DNA of 64,000 bases, taken from positions 62,001-126,000 of the forward strand of contig NZ_SMCR01000005.1 in the NCBI RefSeq assembly GCF_004343195.1. The letters are read 5' to 3'. The notes below the pieces were generated by a model that saw only the letters and a program-made list of their open reading frames with translations, ran no database searches and was not told the origin of the DNA. The position numbers and the translations under genes are program-made. Source of the DNA: Biostraticola tofi (lineage in GTDB: Bacteria > Pseudomonadota > Gammaproteobacteria > Enterobacterales > Enterobacteriaceae). Shown here in pieces: positions 38,634 through 49,120 of this stretch. Position 1 is the stretch's first letter; each line of letters begins with the position of its first letter.

Positions 38634-40703
38634 ATGACGCAACATACTTTCCTGGTGGAAATCGGCACCGAAGAGCTGCCGCCGAAGGCTCTTCGCAATC
38701 TGGCGCAGTCTTTTGCCGCTCAATTCGGCGCTGAACTGGATAACGCCAACCTGGGTCACGGCGAGATAAGCTGGTTTGCCTCGCCCCGCCGGCTGGCGCT
38801 AAAAGTGGCTGGCCTTAGCGCGGCGCAGGCCACGCGCGAAATTGAAAAACGCGGTCCGGCCATCGCCCAGGCGTTTGATGGCGAGGGTAACCCGACCAAA
38901 GCGGCTGAAGGCTGGGCGCGCGGCTGCGGTATCACCGTCGACCAGGCCGAACGCCTCGCGACCGATAAAGGCGAGTGGCTGGTTTATCGTGGCCTGGTAC
39001 AGGGTCGGCCGGTGCAGGAACTGCTGTGCTCAATGGTCAGCACGGCGCTCGCCAAACTGCCGGTGCCGAAAATGATGCGCTGGGGCGACAGCGATACCCA
39101 GTTCATCAGACCGGTTCATACCGTAACCCTGCTGCTGGATGATGAGCTTATCGCCGGTACGGTGCTCGGTATCGACAGCGGCCGCATACTGCGCGGCCAT
39201 CGCTTTATGGGCGAACCGGAGTTCAGCATTGACCATGCGGACCAGTATCCCGAGATTCTGCTGACCCGCGGCAAGGTCATGGCCGATTATGAACAGCGCA
39301 AGGCGGTTATCCGCCGGGATGCCGAAGCGGCGGCGGCGCGTATCGGCGGCATCGCCGAACTGTCTGAAAGCCTGCTGGAAGAAGTGACCTCGCTGGTGGA
39401 ATGGCCGGTAGTGCTGACGGCGCGCTTTGAAGAGAAATTCCTGGCGGTGCCGGCCGAGGCGCTGGTTTACACCATGAAGGGCGACCAAAAGTATTTTCCG
39501 GTCTATGACGCCCAGGGAAACCTGCTGCCGCACTTTATTTTTGTCAGCAATATCGAGTCAAAAGATCCGCAGCAGATTATTTCCGGTAATGAAAAAGTGG
39601 TGCGTCCGCGCCTGGCCGATGCCGAGTTTTTCTTCAATACCGACCGCAAGAAGCGCCTGGAAGACAACCTGCCGCGGCTGGCTACGGTTCTGTTCCAGAA
39701 GCAACTGGGCAGCTTACGCGACAAGAGTGATCGGATTGAATCACTGTCGGGTTGGATTGCCGGCCAGATCGGTGCCGATGTGGGCCTCGCCAGCCGTGCC
39801 GGGCTGCTGTCCAAATGCGACCTGATGACCAACATGGTGTTTGAGTTCACCGATACCCAAGGGGTGATGGGCATGCATTATGCCCGTCACGACGGCGAGC
39901 CTGAAGAGGTGGCCGTTGCGCTTAAAGAGCAGTACCAGCCCCGCTTTGCCGGGGATGCGCTGCCCTCCGGGCCTATCGCCTGTGCGGTGGCGATTGCCGA
40001 TAAAATGGACACCCTGGCCGGTATCTTCGGCATTGGCCAGCATCCGAAAGGCGATAAAGACCCGTTTGCCCTGCGTCGTGCCGCCCTTGGCGTACTGCGC
40101 ATCATCGTTGAAATGCGTCTGCCGCTGGACTTGAACACCCTGGCCGGCGAAGCGGTGCGCCTGTACGGCGACAAGCTGACCAACCCGGCGGTGGTTGATG
40201 ATGTGATTGAATTCATGCTTGGCCGTTTCCGCGCCTGGTATCAGGAAGAGGGGCACAGCGTTGACACCATTCAGGCGGTGCTGGCGCGTCGTCCCACTCG
40301 TCCGGCTGATTTCGACGCCCGCGTCAGGGCGGTAAGCTATTTCCGCACCTTGCCGGAAGCGGCATCGCTGGCGGCGGCCAACAAGCGGGTATCCAATATC
40401 CTGGCCAAGTCTGTCGACACCCTGAATGAACAGGTACAGGCCGCAGCGCTGAAGGAACCGGCTGAAATCCAGCTGGCGACTCATCTGGTGGTGCTGCAGG
40501 ACAAGCTGAAGCCGCTGTTTGCCGAAGGCCGTTATCAGGATGCGTTGGTTGAACTGGCCACGCTGCGTGAGCCGGTGGATGCGTTTTTCGAGCAGGTAAT
40601 GGTGATGGCGGAAGATGACGCGGTGCGTATCAACCGCTTGACCTTGCTTGATCAACTGCGAAAACTGTTCTTGCAGGTAGCGGATATTTCCCTGCTGCAA
40701 TAA
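38634..40703 (+). CDS. glyS: Glycyl-tRNA synthetase beta subunit
   Basis: 689 residues, as in E. coli, from the ATG at 38634 (AAGAGG upstream); an earlier in-frame start inside glyQ is unlikely. [23 protein letters not shown] is the family N-terminus. The HD-like domain ([20 protein letters not shown]) and the C-terminal anticodon-binding segment are complete. Confidence 0.98.
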   Translation: MTQHTFLVEIGTEELPPKALRNLAQSFAAQFGAELDNANLGHGEISWFASPRRLALKVAGLSAAQATREIEKRGPAIAQAFDGEGNPTKAAEGWARGCGITVDQAERLATDKGEWLVYRGLVQGRPVQELLCSMVSTALAKLPVPKMMRWGDSDTQFIRPVHTVTLLLDDELIAGTVLGIDSGRILRGHRFMGEPEFSIDHADQYPEILLTRGKVMADYEQRKAVIRRDAEAAAARIGGIAELSESLLEEVTSLVEWPVVLTARFEEKFLAVPAEALVYTMKGDQKYFPVYDAQGNLLPHFIFVSNIESKDPQQIISGNEKVVRPRLADAEFFFNTDRKKRLEDNLPRLATVLFQKQLGSLRDKSDRIESLSGWIAGQIGADVGLASRAGLLSKCDLMTNMVFEFTDTQGVMGMHYARHDGEPEEVAVALKEQYQPRFAGDALPSGPIACAVAIADKMDTLAGIFGIGQHPKGDKDPFALRRAALGVLRIIVEMRLPLDLNTLAGEAVRLYGDKLTNPAVVDDVIEFMLGRFRAWYQEEGHSVDTIQAVLARRPTRPADFDARVRAVSYFRTLPEAASLAAANKRVSNILAKSVDTLNEQVQAAALKEPAEIQLATHLVVLQDKLKPLFAEGRYQDALVELATLREPVDAFFEQVMVMAEDDAVRINRLTLLDQLRKLFLQVADISLLQ

Positions 40704-40905
40704 GCCTCTCCCCGCCGGGGCGGTAGCCTCGGCGTCCATCATCCCCTTCCCATCCGGCGCGCCAGTGCCTATTTGCGGCAATCTCCCCAAAGGGAGCGTG
40801 GGAATTTTTTATTGCCTGAAAACTCGGCTATTCTTAATGAGCAAAGGAGGGCGCAAGCAGATTCAAACCAGCGGAATACCTATTTTTTTACAGGAGTAAT
40901 GGTTC

Positions 40906-41625
40906 ATGACATTGAGGGAAAGAGTCGGTGAATACCGCCATTGGTTAGTCATTCCGGTGATGCTTTTTATCATGGCTCAGCTGGCTGGCTGTGGGGACAA
41001 AGAACCCGAACAGCGCCAGGCCTTTATCCAGTTCCTGCAGACTTCGGTTATCGCCGGCCCCGAGCGATTGCCGGCGCTCAGCGATGACCAGAAAACGCAA
41101 TTCGGCCCGTACGTCGCGGACTATCAGATCCTCCAGACTTACTCGACCCAGTTCGCCAAGGCCGTCAGCGACAGTCTGGTACCGGTATTGGACGAGATCG
41201 GCCAGATTCGTGTCCCGCAGGATTACCTGACGCACCGTACCCGTCTGCAGCAGGCGGCAGGCGCACTGAACCTCCTGGGCCCGCAAATTGACGGCGCTCG
41301 CAAACGGGCCGATGATGCACGGGCGGCGCTTAAACAGCCCGACGATCTCAAACCGATCTATGAGAAGGCTTACCGTCGGGTGGTCACTCAATCGTCACAG
41401 CAGCTGGGGCCGGTCATCAGCAGTGCGTCAGCCCTGACGCAAACGCTTGTCCAACTCGGCGATTTCCTTACTATGCAGGGTACCCAGGTCAGCTATAAAA
41501 CCGATACGGTGCAGCTGGGGTCGCAACTGCAGGTTACCCAATATAATGAGTTGGTGTCCGCCATCCAGACTCAGCACCAGCAGCTGATGCAGGCTCAGTC
41601 ATCAGTCGCTTCCACCCAGCCCTGA
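40906..41625 (+). CDS. yiaF: DUF3053 lipoprotein YiaF
   Basis: 239 residues. A hydrophobic leader ends in a lipobox (AQLAGC, Cys near residue 28). The body is mostly helical, with QRQAFIQFLQTSVI, PERLPALSDDQKTQFGPYVADY and QQLGPVISSASALTQTLVQLGDF, matching E. coli YiaF of the DUF3053 family. Function unknown. A terminator hairpin follows 11 bases after the stop. Confidence 0.9.
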   Translation: MTLRERVGEYRHWLVIPVMLFIMAQLAGCGDKEPEQRQAFIQFLQTSVIAGPERLPALSDDQKTQFGPYVADYQILQTYSTQFAKAVSDSLVPVLDEIGQIRVPQDYLTHRTRLQQAAGALNLLGPQIDGARKRADDARAALKQPDDLKPIYEKAYRRVVTQSSQQLGPVISSASALTQTLVQLGDFLTMQGTQVSYKTDTVQLGSQLQVTQYNELVSAIQTQHQQLMQAQSSVASTQP

Positions 41626-41636
41626 TGTTAAAGCGG

Positions 41637-41663
41637 CAGCGCGATTGATCGCGCTGTTGCTTT
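41637..41663 (+). terminator. Terminator after yiaF
   Basis: CAGCGCGA (41637-41644) pairs with TCGCGCTG (41649-41656) across TTGA, followed by TTGCTTTG. Confidence 0.6.
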
Positions 41664-41809
41664 GCTCAATTGCAGATCTCGCCAAGACAGCCTTAACAGC
41701 ACCCACCGCCGCTGTCTTTCATCCGCCTGCAATGAAATGCCGGGAAAATTGTCAGGCAGCCGCCAGCACAGTGATGTTTAACCAATACCACTGTGCCATG
41801 CAAATTAAT

Positions 41810-41825
41810 TGTGACTACTGTCACA
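41810..41825. promoter_or_regulatory. CRP-like site upstream of mtlA (site 1)
   Basis: TGTGACTACTGTCACA fits the TGTGA-N6-TCACA CRP consensus perfectly in both half-sites. Confidence 0.75.
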
Positions 41826-41853
41826 ACTAAAGAACAAAGATGCTTCGGCATAA

Positions 41854-41869
41854 TGTGATTTATATCACA
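41854..41869. promoter_or_regulatory. CRP-like site upstream of mtlA (site 2)
   Basis: TGTGATTTATATCACA, perfect half-sites flanked by A/T. Confidence 0.85.
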
Positions 41870-41926
41870 TTTATTCAGTTGCCGATCGATGAAAATCCGC
41901 GTTAATGTTTTTTTCTGCCGCTATTT

Positions 41927-41942
41927 TGTGATTTATATCACT
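41927..41942. promoter_or_regulatory. CRP-like site upstream of mtlA (site 3)
   Basis: TGTGATTTATATCACT, one mismatch; the core is identical to site 2. Confidence 0.8.
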
Positions 41943-41970
41943 GAGATAGGGGGTAACCAGGGGGGGAGCG

Positions 41971-41986
41971 CGTGACTCCTGTCACA
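41971..41986. promoter_or_regulatory. CRP-like site upstream of mtlA (site 4)
   Basis: CGTGACTCCTGTCACA, one mismatch. E. coli mtlA also carries a multi-site CRP array. Confidence 0.65.
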
Positions 41987-42126
41987 GATGAACCCATGAG
42001 TACGCCTCGCCGAAAGAGCGTGGTAGAGTCCGGCTGAATGAGGCGTTACCAACAAATTCGGCAACACTATAGCAACAACTTCCACGCGCTCTTAATGAAT
42101 GGCGCGGACCACTAGGGGTGTAATTT

Positions 42127-44049
42127 ATGTCTTCATCGGATTTCAAGGTCAAGGTCCAGAACTTTGGCCGCTTCCTCAGTAATATGGTGATGCCGAATAT
42201 CGGTGCATTTATTGCCTGGGGTATCATCACCGCGCTGTTCATCCCCACCGGATGGACGCCTAACGAAACGTTGGCGAAACTGGTGGGTCCGATGATCACC
42301 TATCTGCTGCCGCTGCTCATCGGTTATACCGGTGGCCGGATGGCGGGGGGGGAACGTGGCGGGGTGGTCGGTGCCATTACCACCATGGGCGTCATCGCCG
42401 GTGCCGATATGCCGATGTTCCTCGGCGCAATGATTGCCGGTCCGCTGGGCGGCTGGGTTATCAAGCGCTTTGACCGGATGATCGACGGCAAAATCAAAAG
42501 CGGTTTTGAGATGTTGGTCAACAACTTCTCCGCCGGTATCCTCGGCATGCTGTTGGCTATCCTGGCGTTCCTGGCGATAGGCCCGCTGGTAGAGATCCTG
42601 TCCAAAGCGCTGGCGGCCGGGGTCAACCTGATGGTGACCTACAACATGCTGCCGCTGACCTCGATTTTTGTTGAGCCGGCGAAAATCCTGTTCCTGAATA
42701 ACGCCATCAACCACGGTATTTTCTCGCCATTGGGTATCCAGCAGGCGACGGAAACCGGCAAATCCATTTTCTTCCTGATTGAAGCCAACCCAGGTCCAGG
42801 CATGGGCGTCTTGATGGCCTATATGCTGTTTGGCCGTGGCAATGCCCGTCAATCCGCTGGTGGCGCCGCCATTATCCACTTTCTCGGCGGGATCCATGAA
42901 ATATACTTCCCGTACGTGCTGATGAATCCGCGTCTGCTGATTGCGGTAATCCTCGGTGGTATGACCGGCGTATTCACCCTGAGCCTGCTGGGCGGTGGTC
43001 TGGTATCGCCGGCTTCCCCGGGTTCAATCCTGGCGGTACTGGCCATGACCCCCAAAGGGGCATATTTTGCCAACCTGGCCGCCATTGTCGCCGCTTTTGT
43101 CGTCTCCTTTATCGTTTCCTCCATCCTGCTGAAAAGCAGTAAAGTCAAAGATGATGACAGCCTGGAAGAAGCCTCGCGCCGCGTACAGGACATGAAAGCG
43201 CAGTCCAAAGGAACGACCACACCAGTACGTAGCGGTCTGAACGGTGACCTGAGTTCAGTACGCAAAATCATCGTGGCCTGTGATGCCGGTATGGGTTCCA
43301 GCGCCATGGGGGCAGGTGTACTGCGTAAAAAGGTGAATGAAGCCGGACTGAAAAATATCAGCGTAACCAACTGTGCCATTAACAGTCTGCCTGACGACGT
43401 CGATTTGGTCATCACTCACCGAGATCTGACTGAGCGGGCCATGCGTCATGCCCCCCATGCCCAGCATATCTCGTTGACCAACTTCCTCGATAGCCAGCTT
43501 TATACCGACCTGACCGCTCGACTGGTTGCGGTTCAGAAAAGCGGCCAGTCCCAGCAGAAAGTCATGACCGCGCTGGACGACAGCTTTGAAGCCAGCGAGC
43601 AGAACCTGTTCCAGTTGACGCCAGCCACGATTTTCCTCGGGCTGAAAGCCGATCATAAAGAACAGGCGATCCGCTTTGCCGGCGAGCAACTGGTGGCGGG
43701 CGGATATGTGCAGCCTGAATATGTCGAAGCGATGCTCGATCGTGAGAAGCTCACCTCTACCTATCTGGGCGAATCCATTGCGGTGCCTCATGGTACAATC
43801 GAAGCCAAAGACCGGGTGTTACGCACCGGCGTGGTATTCTGCCAGTATCCTGACGGCGTGCGCTTTGGTGAAGACGCTGATGATATTGCCCGTTTGGTTA
43901 TTGGTATCGCCGCCCGCAACAACGAGCATATCCATGTGATAACCAGCCTGACCAATGCGCTTGATGATGAAGCGGTCATTGAACGATTGACTCACACAAC
44001 CGATGTTAATGAAGTCCTGGCATTGCTGAAAGGGCAAAAAGTGGTCTGA
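42127..44049 (+). CDS. mtlA: PTS mannitol-specific EIICBA
   Basis: 640 residues (E. coli 637). It imports mannitol and phosphorylates it to mannitol 1-phosphate. The membrane IIC domain (1-340) includes [20 protein letters not shown] and [13 protein letters not shown]; the IIB domain has the phosphocysteine in [13 protein letters not shown] (Cys385); the IIA domain has the phosphohistidine in [10 protein letters not shown] (His555). First gene of mtlADR, preceded by four CRP-like sites, so it is catabolite controlled. Confidence 0.98.
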   Translation: MSSSDFKVKVQNFGRFLSNMVMPNIGAFIAWGIITALFIPTGWTPNETLAKLVGPMITYLLPLLIGYTGGRMAGGERGGVVGAITTMGVIAGADMPMFLGAMIAGPLGGWVIKRFDRMIDGKIKSGFEMLVNNFSAGILGMLLAILAFLAIGPLVEILSKALAAGVNLMVTYNMLPLTSIFVEPAKILFLNNAINHGIFSPLGIQQATETGKSIFFLIEANPGPGMGVLMAYMLFGRGNARQSAGGAAIIHFLGGIHEIYFPYVLMNPRLLIAVILGGMTGVFTLSLLGGGLVSPASPGSILAVLAMTPKGAYFANLAAIVAAFVVSFIVSSILLKSSKVKDDDSLEEASRRVQDMKAQSKGTTTPVRSGLNGDLSSVRKIIVACDAGMGSSAMGAGVLRKKVNEAGLKNISVTNCAINSLPDDVDLVITHRDLTERAMRHAPHAQHISLTNFLDSQLYTDLTARLVAVQKSGQSQQKVMTALDDSFEASEQNLFQLTPATIFLGLKADHKEQAIRFAGEQLVAGGYVQPEYVEAMLDREKLTSTYLGESIAVPHGTIEAKDRVLRTGVVFCQYPDGVRFGEDADDIARLVIGIAARNNEHIHVITSLTNALDDEAVIERLTHTTDVNEVLALLKGQKVV

Positions 44050-44087
44050 CCCCGTGCCCTTTTGCCATTCAGTTAATCATGTTTGAC

Positions 44088-44117
44088 AGAGGGGCCGTAA
44101 AACGGCCCCTCTTTTGC
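44088..44117 (+). terminator. Terminator-like hairpin between mtlA and mtlD
   Basis: An eleven-base stem, AGAGGGGCCGT (44088-44098) with ACGGCCCCTCT (44102-44112), AAA loop, then TTTG. It may partially terminate transcription or protect the mtlA transcript end. Confidence 0.75.
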
Positions 44118-44141
44118 TTAGATAAATTCAAGGTTGATTCT

Positions 44142-45290
44142 ATGAAAGCACTACATTTCGGAGCAGGTAATATCGGACGTGGTTTTATCGGTAAACTCCT
44201 GGCTGACGCCGGTGCAGAGGTTGTTTTTGCCGATGTGAATCAGACGGTGCTAGACGCATTGAATGCTCGTCACCAGTATCAGGTGCACGTGGTGGGGGAG
44301 CAGGCTCATTTTGAAACCGTCAGCAATGTGAGCGCGGTGCACAGCGGCAGCGACGAGGTGATTCACCTGATAGCCAAGGTTGATCTGGTGACCACTGCGG
44401 TCGGCCCGCAAATACTGGAGCGTATCGCGCCGAGTATCGCCCAAGGGCTGGTGGGTCGTCATGACGCGGGCAACCCTCAACCGCTGAATATCATCGCCTG
44501 TGAAAATATGGTACGCGGTACCAGCCAGCTGAAGCAGCATGTGTTGAAGGCGCTGCCGGAACAGTATCACACCTGGCTTGAGGCATCGGTGGGCTTTGTG
44601 GACTCTGCCGTTGACCGTATCGTCCCCCCTTCCGAGGCGGGTACCCACGACCCGCTGGAAGTGACGGTTGAAACCTTCAGTGAGTGGATTGTCGATAAAA
44701 CCCAGTTTGCCGGGCAGGCGCCGTCGATTGCCGGTATGGAACTAACCGATAACCTGATGGCGTTCGTTGAGCGTAAATTGTTTACTCTGAATACCGGTCA
44801 TGCCATTACGGCTTATCTGGGCCAGTATGCCGGGCATAAAACCATTCGGGACGCGATCCTGGATCCGGCAATACGCCAGGTAGTAAAAGGGGCGATGGAA
44901 GAGAGCGGTGCGGTACTGATTAACCGATATGGTTTTGAACCGGTCAAGCATGCGGCTTATATCAATAAAATCCTGCAGCGCTTTGAGAACCCCTATTTGC
45001 ATGATGACGTTGAACGGGTCGGTCGTCAGCCGCTGCGTAAGCTCGGCGCCGGTGATCGTTTGATAAAGCCGCTTCAGGGATGCCTGGATTACGGTCTCAG
45101 CCATGCTAATCTGGTAAAAGGAATTGCCGCCGCTATGCAATATCACAGTGAGCAGGATCCTCAAGCCCAGGAATGGGCGGCACTACTGGAAGAATTTGGG
45201 CCTAGAGCTGCATTATCCCGGGTGTCTGGCTTGGAAGAAGACAGCAAGGTAGTAGAGCAAGTGGTGAACGTGTATAACGCCATGCAGTGA
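44142..45290 (+). CDS. mtlD: Mannitol-1-phosphate 5-dehydrogenase
   Basis: 382 residues, the E. coli length, from the ATG at 44142 ([17 protein letters not shown], the NAD-binding loop). It oxidises mannitol 1-phosphate to fructose 6-phosphate. The long-chain dehydrogenase catalytic Lys lies in the [18 protein letters not shown] region. It is the second gene of the mtl operon, separated from mtlA by a hairpin. Confidence 0.98.
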   Translation: MKALHFGAGNIGRGFIGKLLADAGAEVVFADVNQTVLDALNARHQYQVHVVGEQAHFETVSNVSAVHSGSDEVIHLIAKVDLVTTAVGPQILERIAPSIAQGLVGRHDAGNPQPLNIIACENMVRGTSQLKQHVLKALPEQYHTWLEASVGFVDSAVDRIVPPSEAGTHDPLEVTVETFSEWIVDKTQFAGQAPSIAGMELTDNLMAFVERKLFTLNTGHAITAYLGQYAGHKTIRDAILDPAIRQVVKGAMEESGAVLINRYGFEPVKHAAYINKILQRFENPYLHDDVERVGRQPLRKLGAGDRLIKPLQGCLDYGLSHANLVKGIAAAMQYHSEQDPQAQEWAALLEEFGPRAALSRVSGLEEDSKVVEQVVNVYNAMQ

Positions 45291-45297
45291 AATCAAG

Positions 45298-45330
45298 TCC
45301 GGCCCGGGCAGTGCCCGAGGTCGGATTTTT
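45298..45330 (+). terminator. Terminator-like hairpin between mtlD and mtlR
   Basis: TCCGGCC pairs with GGTCGGA around a CGGGCAGTGCCCG inner stem, followed by TTTTT. It would lower mtlR expression relative to mtlAD. Confidence 0.7.
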
Positions 45331-45345
45331 ACATGGTGTCCAGCA

Positions 45346-45894
45346 ATGACGGAAAATACACAACTGCTTGAAACCCGGGTGCTTGAATGCTTAAACGCCG
45401 GCGCTACGGTCAGGGACTTGGTGGCTGCGGCCATCGAATTGTTAACGGAAGCGATCAACATTCTGGTGCTGCAAGTGTTTCGCAAGGATGATTACGCAGT
45501 CAAGTATGCTGTGGGTCCGCTGCTGGTCGGCGCCGGCCCGCTGGCCGAGCTGTCGGTCCGGTTGAAGCTGGTGTATGCGCTGGGCGTTATCAGTCGCCAG
45601 GAATATGAAGATGCGGAACTGCTGCTGGCGCTGCATGAGGAATTGCAAACTAACCCCAATGAGTACCATTTTACCGACGATGAGATCCTGGGGCCGTTAG
45701 GTGAATTACACTGCCTGAGCGGTTTTCCTGCCCCGCCCACGATGCTGGACCCGGCCGCCAGCGAAGATCTGGTGCTGATGCAAAAGCAGCGTTACCAGCA
45801 GATCGTCCGTTCCACCGTCGTATTGTCGACCACTGAATATCTGGTGCGCATCAGCGCCAAAAAAGCCTTCACCGATGATTTGCTGCTCAAGTAA
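45346..45894 (+). CDS. mtlR: Mannitol operon repressor MtlR
   Basis: 182 residues (E. coli 195). An all-helical protein of the MtlR/FumE family that represses mtl expression, probably through a partner because no classic DNA-binding motif is seen. VGPLLVGAGPLAELSVRLKLVYALGVIS and EYEDAELLLALHEELQ are the conserved helices. Confidence 0.95.
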   Translation: MTENTQLLETRVLECLNAGATVRDLVAAAIELLTEAINILVLQVFRKDDYAVKYAVGPLLVGAGPLAELSVRLKLVYALGVISRQEYEDAELLLALHEELQTNPNEYHFTDDEILGPLGELHCLSGFPAPPTMLDPAASEDLVLMQKQRYQQIVRSTVVLSTTEYLVRISAKKAFTDDLLLK

Positions 45895-45975
45895 GCGGTC
45901 TGATTGCCGTTGAACACGTAGCATCAGCGTAGTGGACAGGGAAAGTCGGATAACTATTTATTAAACAATTAGGAG

Positions 45976-45981
45976 TATAAT
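45976..45981 (+). promoter_or_regulatory. Possible promoter of the orphan gene at 46.06 kb
   Basis: A perfect -10 hexamer TATAAT; the -35 position (ACTATT, 45953-45958) is poor. Confidence 0.35.
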
Positions 45982-46058
45982 CAATATAAGCTAATTTTTA
46001 AAGTTTAGTCGCCCTAATGAGGCAACAATCAGGTCTTTAACCACTAAGGATCTGAACC

Positions 46059-46637
46059 ATGACAGTTATCTCGCGCAACAGCAGTACTGATGCAGGTCTG
46101 AACCGTCCGGCCCCTCCCCCATGCAGCCCCAAACCGCTATTCATCAACCAGGTGAAATCGGTCCATTCAGCTAATATCAATCTCCCTGCCGGGACGGGCG
46201 AGCATACCAAACGGGTCAATGAAAACAACCTTCTGGGTTCTGCATCGGTCCAGAGGAGGATCGCCTGGGTAACATCCGATCAACTGGCCGCCAGTCTTAA
46301 GCAGGCCCTCAATGTGCGTGCCGCCGGGGTGAAACTTGCCTCAGCCAGCAAGGCCGCGGCAGAACCGTCATCGGTGCTACTGGCAGGAGAAAAGGTGGAT
46401 AATTACGTCTCTAAAAATAATATTCAAGCTCAGAGGACCCTGCTGCTGACCTCGCTGGATATTGCTGATAACTCAACAGACATGAGTCAGCTCAGCCGCT
46501 TTTTAAACCTAGGGCAGGATGCCGGCAAAGTTGAGGCTAAATCCTGCAAACAACCTGGCTTGTTTGCCCGCATCGGCCGTGTCCTGGCCAAGGTCACCGC
46601 CTGGCTGTTCTGTCGTCCGACCCATGCTCACGGCTAG
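46059..46637 (+). CDS. Hypothetical protein of unknown family
   Basis: 192 residues that I do not recognise. AAGGA precedes the ATG by about 8-12 bases. The N-terminal 60 residues are polar and rich in Ser, Asn and Pro (VISRNSSTDAGLNRPAPPP); the middle is Ala/Lys/Ser-rich and probably helical. The C-terminus has an amphipathic basic/hydrophobic helix (GLFARIGRVLAKVTAWLFC) that could touch membranes. There is no signal peptide. It sits alone between mtlR and sodA, where E. coli has no counterpart I know. A secreted protein is possible but unproven. Confidence 0.55.
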   Translation: MTVISRNSSTDAGLNRPAPPPCSPKPLFINQVKSVHSANINLPAGTGEHTKRVNENNLLGSASVQRRIAWVTSDQLAASLKQALNVRAAGVKLASASKAAAEPSSVLLAGEKVDNYVSKNNIQAQRTLLLTSLDIADNSTDMSQLSRFLNLGQDAGKVEAKSCKQPGLFARIGRVLAKVTAWLFCRPTHAHG

Positions 46638-46709
46638 TCAGCATCGGTATCAGCGGGCGCTTGGTCGCCGTTAACATCGAGAGATGTCACTCAGCCGATA
46701 GCGTTGCTG

Positions 46710-46742
46710 ATAACAAAAAGCCATCCCGAAGGATGGCTTTAT
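46710..46742 (-). terminator. Terminator of sodA (possibly bidirectional)
   Basis: AAAGCCATCC (46717-46726) pairs with GGATGGCTTT (46731-46740) around CGAA; on the minus strand TTGTTATC follows. It also lies 80-100 bases after the plus-strand orphan gene. Confidence 0.8.
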
Positions 46743-46771
46743 TATGGGTTTGCCCGTGGCAAATAACGGAA

Positions 46772-47392
46772 TTATTTAGCCTGTGAGAAGCGGGCTGCCG
46801 CTTCGTCCCAGTTCACCACGTTCCAGAAAGCCTTGATATAGTCAGGACGACGGTTCTGGAATTTCAGGTAGTAAGCATGTTCCCAGACGTCCAGGCCGAG
46901 AATCGGGTAGCCTGATGCACCGGAAATGGCTTCACCCATCAGCGGATTGTCCTGGTTAGCAGTCGAAACCACCGCCAGCTTGCCGTCTTTTTGCACCAGC
47001 CATGCCCAGCCGGATCCAAAACGGGTTGCAGCCGCTTTCTCAAAGGTTTCCTTGAACGCGTCGACGCTGCCAAAGTCACGTTCAATGGCGGCTTTCAGTT
47101 CGCCCTGCAGGGTGGTGCCCAGCTTCAGGCCTTTCCAAAACAGGCTGTGGTTGGCATGGCCGCCCGCGTTGTTACGCAGCACGGTTTTTTTGTCAGCCGG
47201 CACTTGGTCCAGTTTTTGAATCAGCTCATCGGCGGAAAGACTGGCGAATTCCGGCAGTGTTTCCAGGGCGGCATTGGCATTATTGACGTAGGTCTGATGA
47301 TGTTTGGTATGATGGATTTCCATCGTTTCCTTGTCAAAATGGGGTTCCAGCGCGTCATAAGCATAAGGCAGGGCAGGTAGAGTAAAGCTCAT
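46772..47392 (-). CDS. sodA: Superoxide dismutase [Mn]
   Basis: 206 residues, the E. coli length, from [19 protein letters not shown] (start 47392; two earlier in-frame ATGs are less likely). It converts superoxide to O2 and H2O2 in the cytoplasm. Metal ligands are visible in the EIHHTKHHQ helix, NHSLFWKGL, and the C-terminal [11 protein letters not shown] motif; NNAGGH and GSGWAW are typical of the Mn/Fe family, and overall it matches SodA rather than SodB. Confidence 0.97.
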   Translation of the reverse strand: MSFTLPALPYAYDALEPHFDKETMEIHHTKHHQTYVNNANAALETLPEFASLSADELIQKLDQVPADKKTVLRNNAGGHANHSLFWKGLKLGTTLQGELKAAIERDFGSVDAFKETFEKAAATRFGSGWAWLVQKDGKLAVVSTANQDNPLMGEAISGASGYPILGLDVWEHAYYLKFQNRRPDYIKAFWNVVNWDEAAARFSQAK

Positions 47393-47520
47393 AGTCATTT
47401 TCTCCATTCGTAGTTGAGCGACATTCTGCATGTTAGTGCCGCGTAAGCCATCTGATCATTATAGTTAATTAAACGTTTATTAAAACGTTTATAATTCCTT
47501 TTAAAAGAACATGTTTAGCA
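47393..47520 (-). promoter_or_regulatory. sodA upstream region with paired AAACGTTTAT repeats
   Basis: A minus-strand TATAAT (47463-47458) could be the -10. Two copies of AAACGTTTAT (47471-47480 and 47483-47492), each with a palindromic AAACGTTT core, lie 12 bases apart just upstream, where a regulator of sodA would bind. Confidence 0.45.
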
Positions 47521-48354
47521 TTACCTGTCCAGTAACCGCTCTGGATGAGTATAAACCGTGGCACGTCCCGGTTTACTGAACCCCACCAGGGTTAACCGAC
47601 ATTTCTCGGCTACGTCTATTGCCAGCGCGGTGGCCGCCGACACGGCAAACAGGATTTCAACGCCGCACATGGCTGACTTTTGCACCATCTCATAGCTGGC
47701 GCGGCTTGATACCAGCACTGCCCCCGGCGATGGCTCGGCGTAGGCGCGCAGGCCGAGCAGTTTATCCAGCGCCACATGGCGACCCACATCTTCACAGCCC
47801 AGGGTAAGCTCGCCTTCAGCCGTAATCCAGGCTGCCGCATGGGTACAGCCGGTTATTTGACCCACCGGCTGAACGCTTTTCAACTGTGACAGCGCCTGAT
47901 CCAGCCGGTGCAGCGGCCAGGTCTGGGTGAAAGGCAGTTGCGGCACTGGTTTGGCGATTTCATCGAGCTGCTCTACACCGCATACGCCGCATCCGGTCCG
48001 ACCAGCCATGGCGCGCCGTCGGGCTTTGAGTGACATGAATTGGCGGCTGGATAATTCAATGTGGACTTCAATGCCATTACAGGAAGGAATAACATCCATA
48101 CCAAAAATATCGGCCGGCTTTTCAATGATGCCTTCGGAAAGGGAAAATCCAAGCGCAAAGGCCTCCAGCTCTTTAGGGGATGCCATCATCACCACATGGG
48201 ATATGCCGTTGTAAACCAACGCTATCGGTACTTCTTCGGCGATCCAGTCCGGCGCCGCCTGGCCAAGCGATCCGCGCTGGTGAACGTCATATTGTTTAGC
48301 GCCTGGCGGCGTGGCCGGTGCCGGCGAAAGAAATTTGGACATGTCGATTATCAT
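47521..48354 (-). CDS. fdhD: Formate dehydrogenase sulfurtransferase FdhD
   Basis: 277 residues (E. coli 277). It transfers sulfur from IscS to the molybdenum cofactor of formate dehydrogenases. The catalytic CGVCG loop lies in [47 protein letters not shown] and [14 protein letters not shown] are conserved. The start could also be the ATG four codons later. Upstream of sodA on the same strand, with its own region between. Confidence 0.96.
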   Translation of the reverse strand: MIIDMSKFLSPAPATPPGAKQYDVHQRGSLGQAAPDWIAEEVPIALVYNGISHVVMMASPKELEAFALGFSLSEGIIEKPADIFGMDVIPSCNGIEVHIELSSRQFMSLKARRRAMAGRTGCGVCGVEQLDEIAKPVPQLPFTQTWPLHRLDQALSQLKSVQPVGQITGCTHAAAWITAEGELTLGCEDVGRHVALDKLLGLRAYAEPSPGAVLVSSRASYEMVQKSAMCGVEILFAVSAATALAIDVAEKCRLTLVGFSKPGRATVYTHPERLLDR

Positions 48355-48520
48355 CTGGGCTTATCAGGTGGATAGGCGCATTATTCTCCCCCCTGCCGAA
48401 GGATGCAAAGTTATCGTCCATCGATTGAAGCAGGAAGCTTGTTTCAGTCGGTTGCGGTTTATCATTCTGCTTGCTAGGTTTAATACACAATCAGTAGTTG
48501 CCTATAAGGACTTTGCTGTC

Positions 48521-49120
48521 ATGACCATGGGATATTTCCGGATCGTCACATTTTCGCTGCTGGCCGGGATGGCGGCATTCAGCGGTACGGCACAGGCCGA
48601 GAGCGCAACCATGGTTGCCTCAGCCAGTCCCGCCGCTGCCGCCGGCGCTATCGATGTGTCGGTGATGGCAGGTAAAATTACCTTGCGGGTGCCTGCTGAG
48701 TTCGTCAACCAGACCAGGGAAGAGGCTGCCAGCCAGAATACCGGCGTTAAAATCCAGCTGCTGGCGGATCGGCAGCGTCAGCAAGTGGTCGGTATCAGCG
48801 AAGTACCGACCGCAGATGGCGACGCCAACGATAATAGCGAGGCGGCATTCAATAAAATGGCCCAGGGGATATTGTCCGGCCTGAAGACCCAGTACAAAGA
48901 CGTCAAAAAGACCGGCCAGACCCGGATTAGCGCTGGCGGGCAACAACTGCTGCGGCTTGATACCCGCCAGACGGTGCAGGACAAGCTGATGAGCGGCACT
49001 ACGCTTGTCACCCCTTATCAAGCCAATGTCGTCACATTGCAAGTGCTGAGTCCGGCTGCGGATAAAACCGGCCATGCGGCGCTGGTTAAATTTGTGCTGG
49101 AGAGTCTGGCATTTCACTGA
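48521..49120 (+). CDS. DcrB-like exported protein
   Basis: 199 residues from the ATG at 48521 (AAGGA 11 bases upstream). A signal peptide with the cleavage motif AQA|ES near residue 26 leads into a periplasmic domain resembling DcrB (DUF1795): GKITLRVPAEFVNQTR, MAQGILSGLKTQYKDVKKT and VTLQVLSPAADKTGHAALVKFVLESL. Unlike E. coli DcrB there is no lipobox cysteine. Function: possibly envelope/lipoprotein-related, by family only. Confidence 0.6.
   Translation: MTMGYFRIVTFSLLAGMAAFSGTAQAESATMVASASPAAAAGAIDVSVMAGKITLRVPAEFVNQTREEAASQNTGVKIQLLADRQRQQVVGISEVPTADGDANDNSEAAFNKMAQGILSGLKTQYKDVKKTGQTRISAGGQQLLRLDTRQTVQDKLMSGTTLVTPYQANVVTLQVLSPAADKTGHAALVKFVLESLAFH

Noticed and set aside
39741-40790. 349-codon open frame opposite glyS
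   Set aside because: Lies entirely against the conserved glyS sequence with no motif of its own.
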